Source of the DNA: Fidelibacterota bacterium
Lineage (GTDB): Bacteria > Marinisomatota > Marinisomatia > SCGC-AAA003-L08 > TMED161
Assembly: GCA_002591605.1 (NCBI GenBank)
Contig: PCDA01000021.1
Coordinates: 7,233-12,407 of the forward strand
Direction: 5' to 3'
Length of the DNA stretch: 5,175 bases
Positions 1-5,175 of this stretch are shown here, piece by piece. The position numbers and the translations under genes were made by a program. Position 1 is the first letter of the stretch; the number at the start of each line of letters is the position of its first letter. A model generated the notes under the pieces. It made no database searches. It saw only the letters and a list, made by a program, of their open reading frames with translations, and was not told where the DNA came from.

Positions 1-191
1 ATTCAGCAATTAAAGTAATAAAGTCACTCACAGAAAAAAATATTTACAAGAATCCAATTGTTACTGAAGTTACTAAACTTAAAGACTACTATCCCGCCGA
101 AAACTACCACCAAGACTACTACAAAAATAACAAAAACGCTCCTTACTGCATGTTTGTAATTAAACCTAAGCTTGATAAACTGAAAAAATAA
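1..191 (+). CDS. msrA: Peptide methionine sulfoxide reductase MsrA, C-terminal part (5' end off window)
   Basis: This is the last 62 codons of a gene that enters from the left edge; the reading frame starts at base 3 and ends at TAA 189-191. The translation contains PIVTEV, then YYPAENYHQDYY, then APYCMFVIKPKLDKL. These match the conserved C-terminal half of MsrA, where the (A)ExYHQxYY block and the YCxxVIxPKL tail are hallmarks. MsrA reduces methionine-S-sulfoxide in proteins and as free amino acid, normally in the cytoplasm, with thioredoxin as reductant. The catalytic Cys (GCFW motif) lies in the missing N-terminal part and cannot be checked. Six of its seven Tyr codons are TAC, unlike the neighbouring aminotransferase, where TAT dominates. 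It converges on the aminotransferase with a 113-base gap. There is no frameshift in the visible part. The family call is secure; whether the full gene is a lone MsrA or an MsrA-MsrB fusion cannot be seen, although no MsrB domain follows. Confidence 0.93.
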   Translation, partial: SAIKVIKSLTEKNIYKNPIVTEVTKLKDYYPAENYHQDYYKNNKNAPYCMFVIKPKLDKLKK

Positions 192-195
192 TTTA

Positions 196-219
196 GTTTT
201 TGTAGATTTCTACGAAAGC
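196..219 (+). terminator. Imperfect hairpin just downstream of msrA, possible terminator
   Basis: The arms GTTTTTGTAG and CTACGAAAGC pair around a 4-base loop (ATTT), counting two G-U wobbles in the plus-strand RNA. The hairpin starts five bases after the msrA stop. The wobbles become A-C mismatches in the minus-strand RNA, so the structure favours msrA transcription. The following sequence is A/U-rich but has no clean run of U, so this is only a candidate intrinsic terminator. Confidence 0.35.
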
Positions 220-247
220 CAATATTAATTTAAAAATCCAATATTAA
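219..247. repeat. Direct repeat CCAATATTAA, two copies
   Basis: Identical 10-base copies lie at 219-228 and 238-247, with 9 bases between them, inside the gap between the convergent msrA and aminotransferase genes. An 8-base version (CCAATATT) recurs at 317-324, within the 3' end of the aminotransferase gene. In such A/T-rich DNA this may be chance; no function is assigned. Confidence 0.4.
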
Positions 248-260
248 AGTCGAACTTTAA
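244..260. repeat. Perfect palindrome TTAAAGT-CGA-ACTTTAA
   Basis: This inverted repeat has 7-bp perfect arms and a 3-base spacer, about 45 bases downstream of the aminotransferase stop codon. The same arms with a different spacer occur at 4342-4358. No run of T follows on either strand, so a classical intrinsic terminator is not supported. It may be a 3' RNA hairpin or a protein-binding site. It sits between two convergent genes, which argues against a promoter operator. Confidence 0.5.
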
Positions 261-304
261 AGTGAACGATTTATATATGGCAAATGAAAAAAGATAAATA
301 TAGT

Positions 305-1507
305 TTATAAATTTCCCCAATATTCTGTCAACCTATTTATACCCTCATCGATTTGATTAAGTGAAATACCTGAATATGCAAAACGTATATACTTTCTTGT
401 TTCATGTTTATACACTCTTCCAAAATGCTCTCTTGTACAAAACGCAACACCTGTGTTTAATAATGTTTGTTTTCTAAAATCTTCATAAGATACTGCTCCC
501 ATTCTGTTATAAATATCTGTTACTTCTGGAAAAAGATAAAATGTAGAATTAGGTAAAAATAAATTAAGTCCATTAATTTTTTTTAATTTACTAGCTAGAA
601 GATTTCGTCTATTTTTTAACTTATTTAAAATTATTTTGGCGCCTTCTTGATTACCTTTGAGAGCTTCAATTCCACCATATTGAATAAAATGATTTGTACA
701 AGACTCATCATTAACACTTAGTGTTGCAAAATGCTTCATAATTGATTTTGGACCAATAGCAGCGCCAAGTCTCCAACCTGTCATCGCATATGTTTTTGAA
801 AAGGTATATAAAATAACTGTTCGTTCAAGCATTCCAGGAATACTTACTATACTTTTCGGTTTTTTATAATATTGAATGTTAAAATATGCCTCATCACTTA
901 GTACCCATAAATTATTTTTAATAGCCATTTTAGCAATCCATTGCATCTCATCTTGACTAGATTCACTACCAATTGGATTTTGATAATTATTATAAATTAA
1001 AATTTTAGTTTTTTCATTAATAGATTGTTCAAACTTTTTTCTATCAATCACAAAACAATTATCTTGAAATTTATAAAAATAAGGTACAGCCACCCCACCG
1101 TGGTAATCAATTTGACTCTCATATATGGGATAGCCTGGATTGGGATATAAAACTTCATCACCCAAATTCATTAAGCAATTTATAAATTTCATAATGACTG
1201 GCTTTCCACCTGGCTGAACTACAATATTATCTCTTGAAAAATGAACATTTCTTTCTGCTCCTATTTTCTCTGCTATTGCATCTCTAAGACCAGGAATACC
1301 CTCAGACGGAACATAACCAGTCTTGCCTTTTTTCATTGCTAACTCTGACTTTTTAATAATATTAGTTGGTGTAGTAATATTTATATCGCCTAAGTGAAAT
1401 GGATAAATTTTATTACCTTTTGCAGCAAATTCATTTGCATCTTTTGAAACTAAAAATGCTGTTTCCGTTCCTAAGGATTGTAATCTATGAGAAAAATCTT
1501 TAGGCAT
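305..1507 (-). CDS. PLP-dependent class I/II aminotransferase (fold type I)
   Basis: This 400-residue protein has the usual length of the aspartate-aminotransferase superfamily. Visible hallmarks are Tyr65 in a GYVPSEGIPGLR segment, the Asn177-Pro178 turn (NPIG), Asp205 and Tyr208 in SDEAY (PLP ring nitrogen and O3' contacts), and the Schiff-base Lys238 in TFSKTYAMTGWRLG. Arg246 is the PLP phosphate contact and Arg375 in YIRFAYSG is the expected binder of the substrate alpha-carboxylate. The domain is complete and the enzyme should be an active cytoplasmic aminotransferase. Resemblance is to the broad aspartate/alanine/LL-diaminopimelate-like group; the amino donor and acceptor cannot be fixed from motifs. 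The start ATG shares one base with the stop of the upstream transketolase (TAATG), and no Shine-Dalgarno sequence precedes it, so translation probably depends on reinitiation. Tyr and Asn codons are overwhelmingly TAT and AAT. It is the last gene of the minus-strand run. Confidence 0.92.
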   Translation of the reverse strand: MPKDFSHRLQSLGTETAFLVSKDANEFAAKGNKIYPFHLGDINITTPTNIIKKSELAMKKGKTGYVPSEGIPGLRDAIAEKIGAERNVHFSRDNIVVQPGGKPVIMKFINCLMNLGDEVLYPNPGYPIYESQIDYHGGVAVPYFYKFQDNCFVIDRKKFEQSINEKTKILIYNNYQNPIGSESSQDEMQWIAKMAIKNNLWVLSDEAYFNIQYYKKPKSIVSIPGMLERTVILYTFSKTYAMTGWRLGAAIGPKSIMKHFATLSVNDESCTNHFIQYGGIEALKGNQEGAKIILNKLKNRRNLLASKLKKINGLNLFLPNSTFYLFPEVTDIYNRMGAVSYEDFRKQTLLNTGVAFCTREHFGRVYKHETRKYIRFAYSGISLNQIDEGINRLTEYWGNL

Positions 1508-1509
1508 TA
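1505..1509 (-). other. TAATG stop/start overlap coupling transketolase to aminotransferase
   Basis: On the minus strand the transketolase TAA and the aminotransferase ATG share one A. The bases just upstream (TTTGAATTTATA) contain no AGGAG-like element, which supports termination-reinitiation as the way the second gene is translated. Confidence 0.8.
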
Positions 1510-3849
1510 TAAATTCAAAGATGTTTTATCAAATTTTGGTAACATATTTTTTAAAATTTTAAATCTTTTTTTCCTATCATTGCAAAATTTTAAAATAGCT
1601 TTTCTTTGCCATGGTGCTGATAAATGAGCTTCGTCAATAACCTCTTCAAGGTTACCACCAAATCTCCAATTATCATCCCAATCAGGTGATAAAGAATATT
1701 CTTTAACTAATGGATTTTTTATCCAATGTCCCATATTGTTTAACGATGTGTTTGTAATTATCATGGAATTAAACCAATCTTCATCTTGAAGAATTGAATT
1801 TTTATATTTTACGTCTTGCATATTAAACAATGTCCAGGATAAAGCTGCAACAATTTTTATATTTGGACCTTTATTAGTTAAATCTGGTAGTATTTTAGTT
1901 AATTCGTTTATTACACTAGTTCCTCTAACAATTATTACACCTTCTTTAACCCTACTATGATCATAATCCTTTACGATATAGGCACCTTTTGATGCCTCAA
2001 AATGTGATGGCATACCTAATAAATTTCTATCCGGAATTTTGATAGGTGGACGTGTTAAATGCAAAACAATTATCGGGATATCTTTACTTAGTGACTCTGC
2101 AAGCATTACAGGTACTTCGTTATATTCCCAAGGATGTAAATTGATAATTTTTCTTTCTGGAAAAAGCTGTGTTACACCTGGCGCAAATATGCCAAAATGA
2201 GTCCTACTGTCTTCAGCAGTCTCTGGCCCGGAATGACCTGCTACCCAAATAGTTTTACCAACTTTCAACTGAGAATCTTGTGCTATCTGACTAAATAATC
2301 TATAGGCCCCATATTTTAAATATGAAAAGGAACCATACGTACTGCAAGCTGTAATAAATCCATTAAATTCAGAATATGGATTTTGAGAAAAATTTACAGT
2401 ACTTATACCGGTCATTAAACCTGCATTTGCAAATTCTGTGATACCTTGAGGTAAGAGTGTACCCTTTGGGTTATTAACTGAATGGTACATACCAAAATCT
2501 TTATTTTCTTGCCAACCTTTACTGAAACCTGCTATATTTGTAGATCCAGCTAAATCAGCTGAACAAACTAAAGCTAAAGGTCTACCATATTTTTTTGAAC
2601 TATAAGTGTTAAGCCAAGACCCAAAATCACCAAAGGCCTGCCTGTTTGGCACTAATTCACCTGGTTTTTTAAATAACTCTTTTGGGTATTTCTTAAAATC
2701 AAAAATAGTTAAATCTTTAACAGGGTTTTTGTTAAAAGTTTTCTGTACTTTAATATTATCATCAATTAAACTAGCTAATTCAATTAGTCTTTCTGCGACA
2801 TAATCGACTAGCCCTGGAGTTTTTTTGTACAATGAAATTACTGTTTCAAGAGAATCTTGCATTTGTTTTTTATTTTCTTCATCGATGGATGAAGCAGGAA
2901 AGTCCATATATTTGAATTTAACTTTATATTTATTTGAAAATTCTTTTTTTATTGACCAAAATTGTTCGGAATTTCTTTTATGGGGAGAACCATGACTGTC
3001 ATTATCATATTTTAAATATCCTCTCCCTTTTCTAGTTTTTACCCAAATTGCTTTTGGTTGATTTTTATCTTCATTAATAAATAATGCAGTGTATGCATTC
3101 AATATTGCCTGCCAACTCTCACCATTCTCTGCACCCTCCACCTTCCAACCATAAGGTTCAAACCAATCCTTAGGGGTACCTGCTTTAATATCACTAAAAG
3201 GTCTACTATCAATACCATAATCGTTCCAATCTAAAATATAAATAAGATTACCTAAACCTAATCCGTAAGAAGAAATACGAGCCTCATGTGTAACTCCAGC
3301 AGTTAATCCTCCTTCACCTTCAAGTGCAAAAACTCTAGTGTTATTAGCACCTGAATACTTTAATGCAAATGCTTGTCCAGCAGCTGGTGCTGCCCCATGA
3401 CCAGAAGGTCCAGTATTAAATTTAAAAAATAATGATTTACCTTCCATTTCAGCATGACCAGGTAATCCATCTTTTTTTCTTAAATTTAATAAATCTTCAT
3501 AACTTAAAGTAAAGTCTGGACCCATTGGATTTAGATAATCCTTATTACCCGTTTCCTTATATTTTATTCTAAGTGACTCATTCAATACCGCTAAAGTTGA
3601 ATAAACTACAGGGTTAGTATGTCCAGCAACTAAAATAAATCGATCTCCAAAGGTTTTTCCTGGGTTTCTAATATCCCATTTCATTACTCCAGATAACAAT
3701 GTTGATAGAAGAACTGGTACTTTAGATCTAGAGCCTCCAGGATGACCGCTCTGTGAGTGATTTAAAGAAATATCTATACACTGATCAATCATATCTGAGA
3801 GTACTTCCCAAAAATGTAATTTATTTTTATTGTTTTTATAAAAATCCAT
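1507..3849 (-). CDS. tkt: Transketolase, long 780-residue form with a GEG cofactor motif
   Basis: A thiamine-diphosphate enzyme moving two-carbon ketol units between sugar phosphates in the cytoplasm. The order is cofactor-binding domain (about 15-290), pyrimidine-binding domain (about 395-605), C-terminal domain. Residues matching known E. coli TktA active-site positions (numbering recalled) are His36 in SGHPGG, His77 in AGHTNP, His132 in PGHAE, Asn209, His286 in SHGSP, Arg403, Ser436, catalytic Glu472 in GITEFANAG, His539, Asp547 and His551 in EDSRTH, and Arg600. The phosphate-binding set (Arg403, Ser436, Arg600) implies sugar-phosphate substrates. The expected metal-binding Asp is Glu179 (GEGG). 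Extra length is spread out: about 20 residues between His77 and His132, and a longer C-terminus. Met1 is preferred because the next Met (20) would cut the first helix before His36. No Shine-Dalgarno is visible. A non-standard ketol-transfer substrate remains possible. Confidence 0.92.
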   Translation of the reverse strand: MDFYKNNKNKLHFWEVLSDMIDQCIDISLNHSQSGHPGGSRSKVPVLLSTLLSGVMKWDIRNPGKTFGDRFILVAGHTNPVVYSTLAVLNESLRIKYKETGNKDYLNPMGPDFTLSYEDLLNLRKKDGLPGHAEMEGKSLFFKFNTGPSGHGAAPAAGQAFALKYSGANNTRVFALEGEGGLTAGVTHEARISSYGLGLGNLIYILDWNDYGIDSRPFSDIKAGTPKDWFEPYGWKVEGAENGESWQAILNAYTALFINEDKNQPKAIWVKTRKGRGYLKYDNDSHGSPHKRNSEQFWSIKKEFSNKYKVKFKYMDFPASSIDEENKKQMQDSLETVISLYKKTPGLVDYVAERLIELASLIDDNIKVQKTFNKNPVKDLTIFDFKKYPKELFKKPGELVPNRQAFGDFGSWLNTYSSKKYGRPLALVCSADLAGSTNIAGFSKGWQENKDFGMYHSVNNPKGTLLPQGITEFANAGLMTGISTVNFSQNPYSEFNGFITACSTYGSFSYLKYGAYRLFSQIAQDSQLKVGKTIWVAGHSGPETAEDSRTHFGIFAPGVTQLFPERKIINLHPWEYNEVPVMLAESLSKDIPIIVLHLTRPPIKIPDRNLLGMPSHFEASKGAYIVKDYDHSRVKEGVIIVRGTSVINELTKILPDLTNKGPNIKIVAALSWTLFNMQDVKYKNSILQDEDWFNSMIITNTSLNNMGHWIKNPLVKEYSLSPDWDDNWRFGGNLEEVIDEAHLSAPWQRKAILKFCNDRKKRFKILKNMLPKFDKTSLNL

Positions 3850-3993
3850 ACAAAAATTTAAATATAAAATAATTATAAAAATACCGTTTAAAAATTTTTA
3901 CATTTTTTTTTAATACTAATTTCATTTTTTTATCAAATTCTGTTCTTGTTTTAAAAATTTTATTTTAATAAATGGATATAATTAAAATAATAA
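3850..3993. other. A/T-rich gap between the small exported-protein gene and transketolase
   Basis: This 144-base stretch is almost entirely A and T, with T runs of nine (3903-3911) and seven (3925-3931) on the plus strand. It contains no GC-rich hairpin for the upstream gene and no supportable coding region. It is the longest gap in the minus-strand run and the most likely place for a transcription boundary, which would make the transketolase/aminotransferase pair its own transcription unit. Confidence 0.5.
3872..3900 (-). promoter_or_regulatory. Possible promoter of the transketolase-aminotransferase pair
   Basis: On the minus strand a perfect TATAAT (3877-3872) lies 22 bases upstream of the transketolase ATG. 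A start point near 3865 would give a leader of about 15 bases. The position expected for a -35 box reads TAAAAA, a poor match, but it lies inside an A-tract/T-tract palindrome (TAAAAATTTTTA, 3889-3900) that could act as an UP element. TATAAT-like strings are common by chance in DNA this A/T-rich, so confidence is low. Confidence 0.27.
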
Positions 3994-4323
3994 TTATTTC
4001 CATATTTTATATAGGGGGAGGTGAAATTCCAAAGAATAATGCTTATCGAGGGTATTTATTTTATCATGGTCCGATAGCATAACGACCATATCTTCATCAT
4101 AGGTTACATTCTCTCTGTATTTAAAAGTCATAATATTTGATAACGGAAGTGTTACATAGAATGAAGATTCATTGTAGTATTTGAAAGAATGCACGTTTTT
4201 TTCAATACCTAGACTTACCATAAAAGGCTCACCATTAGGATTATCTACTTCTTTTACAAACTCACTGAATCCAGCTTTTAGTATGCCTAAAAATATAACT
4301 ATAACAATAGAACTTAATTTCAT
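3994..4323 (-). CDS. Small exported protein of unknown function (109 aa, signal peptide)
   Basis: I do not recognise a family. The N-terminus (Lys2, hydrophobic stretch of about residues 5-15, then KAGFS) looks like a Sec signal peptide with probable cleavage near Ser20-Glu21. There is no Cys anywhere, so it is neither a lipoprotein nor disulfide-bonded. The mature part of about 89 residues is rich in Tyr, Phe and Val with alternating hydrophobic stretches (SSFYVTLPL, MVVMLSD, YSLEFHLPL), which suggests a small beta-rich periplasmic or secreted domain. It begins with an acidic NPNGEPF segment and ends in a basic KIWK tail. The start is well supported: AGGAG sits five bases before the ATG. It follows uvrC by 54 bases on the same strand and precedes transketolase by 144 bases, so co-transcription with uvrC is possible. 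Tyr codons are mixed TAT/TAC. It appears to be a real gene, but its function is unassigned. Confidence 0.68.
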   Translation of the reverse strand: MKLSSIVIVIFLGILKAGFSEFVKEVDNPNGEPFMVSLGIEKNVHSFKYYNESSFYVTLPLSNIMTFKYRENVTYDEDMVVMLSDHDKINTLDKHYSLEFHLPLYKIWK

Positions 4324-4328
4324 AACTG

Positions 4329-4333
4329 CTCCT
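4329..4333 (-). promoter_or_regulatory. Strong ribosome-binding site of the small exported-protein gene
   Basis: On the minus strand AGGAG is followed by five bases (CAGTT) and then ATG. It is the only convincing Shine-Dalgarno sequence among the starts visible in this window and is the main support for this gene being translated. Confidence 0.75.
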
Positions 4334-4341
4334 ATTTATAA

Positions 4342-4358
4342 TTAAAGTATTACTTTAA
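4342..4358. repeat. Perfect palindrome TTAAAGT-ATT-ACTTTAA
   Basis: The inverted repeat can be read as 8-bp arms with a one-base centre, or as 7-bp arms with a 3-base spacer. The 7-bp arms are identical to those at 244-260. It lies 20 bases downstream of the uvrC stop and 19 bases upstream of the start codon of the small exported-protein gene. On the minus strand no T run follows, so it is a weak terminator candidate. A regulator site for the small gene, or an RNA hairpin at the uvrC 3' end, are alternatives. Confidence 0.55.
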
Positions 4359-4377
4359 GTATTTTTATTTAAATGTA

Positions 4378-5175
4378 TTATTTTATTGATTTTTTAATTA
4401 TTTCTTTTGCGATATCTTCAGAAACGTTAAGACTTTCCATAATCTTCTCAGGATTTGTTTTGGCAATCTGCTCAAGACTTTCAAATACAGTCCAAAGCTT
4501 TTTAATTTTCACCTTACCCATTCCTTTTATATCTTCAAAAATTGAGCTTATCATACTTTTATCGCGTTTGCTACGATGAAAGCTAATTGCAAACCTATGC
4601 ACTTCATCTCTAATCTTGCGAAGTAAAAATAGTCCTGGAGATGTCTTTGGTATATTCTGGGCTTCAGATAGTCCCGGCTTAAACACTTCCTCAAGTTTCT
4701 TAGCAAGACCGATAATTGGTATGTAATCAAGCCCCAAATCATCTAGTGCGCTTTTAGCAGCAGATAACTGTCCCTTACCTCCATCGATCAGTATAAGGTC
4801 AGGAAGTGTTGTGCTCTCATCAAGAGCCCTTTTATATTTCCTAAAGACTACCTCTTTCATTGAGGCAAAATCATCAATACCGCCAACGGTTTTAATATTA
4901 AATTTTCTATATTCACCTTTCCGGGGCTTTCCATCAATGAAACACACCATACCAGCAACAGGATATTTACCTTGAATATTTGAATTGTCAAAGGCCTCTA
5001 TTCTTCGAGGAGGTGCCTGCATATCAAGATCACGCTGTAAGCTTTCTATTGTTTTAGAAACTACTTCTTTCCTTTTTATTTTTCTAGAAACCTGATCTTT
5101 AAGCTGTAAATCGGCATTTCTACGGCACATTTTTACCAGTTGGGACTTCTCACCTCTTTGTGGATTTAATATCTT
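4378..5175 (-). CDS. uvrC: Excinuclease ABC subunit C (UvrC), C-terminal part (5' end off window)
   Basis: The frame stays open to the right edge of the window, so the ATG at 5130 is internal; the 15 codons before it read NPQRGEKSQLVK, a usual UvrC segment. The 265 residues seen are somewhat under half of a typical UvrC of about 600. UvrC makes the two incisions around UvrB-bound DNA damage. Visible here is the RNase H-like 5'-incision nuclease domain with its acidic residues: Asp in AFDNSN (visible residue 63), Asp-Asp in IDDFASM (101-102), Asp in LIDGGKGQL (131) and His in RDEVHRFA (193). A tandem helix-hairpin-helix DNA-binding tail follows (about 212-262, including IKGMGKVKIKKL). The C-terminus is complete and ends at TAA. 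The GIY-YIG 3'-incision domain and the UVR motif lie outside the window. All expected nuclease residues are present, so the protein should be functional. The small exported-protein gene follows 54 bases downstream. Confidence 0.96.
   Translation of the reverse strand, partial: KILNPQRGEKSQLVKMCRRNADLQLKDQVSRKIKRKEVVSKTIESLQRDLDMQAPPRRIEAFDNSNIQGKYPVAGMVCFIDGKPRKGEYRKFNIKTVGGIDDFASMKEVVFRKYKRALDESTTLPDLILIDGGKGQLSAAKSALDDLGLDYIPIIGLAKKLEEVFKPGLSEAQNIPKTSPGLFLLRKIRDEVHRFAISFHRSKRDKSMISSIFEDIKGMGKVKIKKLWTVFESLEQIAKTNPEKIMESLNVSEDIAKEIIKKSIK

Noticed and set aside
2606..2803. Open frame of 65 codons on the plus strand inside the transketolase gene
   Set aside because: It lies antisense to the conserved transketolase and its translation resembles no protein; it is a by-product of codon use on the other strand.
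1507..3849. Alternative identity of the long thiamine-diphosphate enzyme as phosphoketolase or homodimeric pyruvate dehydrogenase E1
   Set aside because: The SGHPGG, PGHAE, SHGSP and EDSRTH motifs and the phosphate-binding Arg/Ser set follow the transketolase pattern; signature segments of the other two families are absent.
3836..3925. Open frame of 29 codons (MKLVLKKNVKIF...) on the minus strand overlapping the transketolase start
   Set aside because: It is low-complexity Lys/Phe/Tyr-rich, as expected from A/T-rich DNA, has no ribosome-binding site and overlaps the likely promoter; a leader peptide is not supported.
3985..3999. A/T palindrome AAATAAT-A-ATTATTT at the end of the small exported-protein gene, considered as a terminator
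   Set aside because: It is made only of A and T, so the hairpin would be weak, and it overlaps the stop codon; chance occurrence is likely in this composition.
4013..4075. GGGGGAGGTG on the plus strand resembling a strong Shine-Dalgarno sequence, followed by an ATG
   Set aside because: The frame after that ATG closes within about a dozen codons, and the G-rich run is the complement of His-Leu-Pro-Leu codons in the small exported-protein gene.
4373..4579. Open frame of 68 codons on the plus strand with a hydrophobic, membrane-like translation
   Set aside because: It is antisense to the conserved helix-hairpin-helix tail of UvrC; the hydrophobicity comes from reading Lys/Glu/Asp-rich codons backwards.
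4551..4742. Open frame of 63 codons on the minus strand in another frame of uvrC
   Set aside because: It is fully contained in uvrC, whose own frame carries conserved catalytic motifs here.

Overview
The window is an A+T-rich bacterial chromosome fragment with densely packed genes. It contains two recognisable housekeeping genes cut by the window ends (msrA on the left, plus strand; uvrC on the right, minus strand). Between them, on the minus strand, lie a small exported-protein gene, a long transketolase and a class I/II aminotransferase. The A+T richness, the short gaps and the style of the UvrC sequence (FDNSNIQG, then KTSPGL) suggest a free-living, probably marine bacterium of the Bacteroidota/Marinimicrobia (FCB) type. 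That placement comes from family resemblance recalled from memory and is weak.

Layout: 1-191 is the C-terminal 62 codons of msrA (+). 192-304 is a convergent gap with an imperfect hairpin, a 10-bp direct repeat and a perfect palindrome. 305-1507 (-) is a PLP-dependent aminotransferase. 1507-3849 (-) is a 780-residue transketolase whose stop codon shares one base with the aminotransferase start (TAATG). 3850-3993 is a very A/T-rich gap holding a possible promoter for the transketolase/aminotransferase pair. 3994-4323 (-) is a 109-residue protein with a probable signal peptide and no family I recognise. 4324-4377 is a short gap with a good ribosome-binding site and a second palindrome whose arms match the first. 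4378-5175 (-) is the C-terminal 265 residues of UvrC.

Function: MsrA (repair of oxidised methionine) and UvrC (nucleotide excision repair) are maintenance genes with no evident link to the middle block. The transketolase and aminotransferase are translationally coupled, so they probably serve one pathway: a two-carbon ketol transfer between sugar phosphates, plus a transamination. The substrate cannot be read from the sequence. The transketolase keeps nearly every catalytic and phosphate-binding residue of the family, but has Glu in place of the usual metal-binding Asp (GEG instead of GDG) and is over 100 residues longer than the E. coli enzyme.

I see no CRISPR array, transposase, tRNA, rRNA or phage gene. 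The points most worth a second look are the coupled transketolase/aminotransferase pair, the GEG variant, the matching TTAAAGT-N3-ACTTTAA palindromes downstream of two genes, and the unassigned small exported protein.
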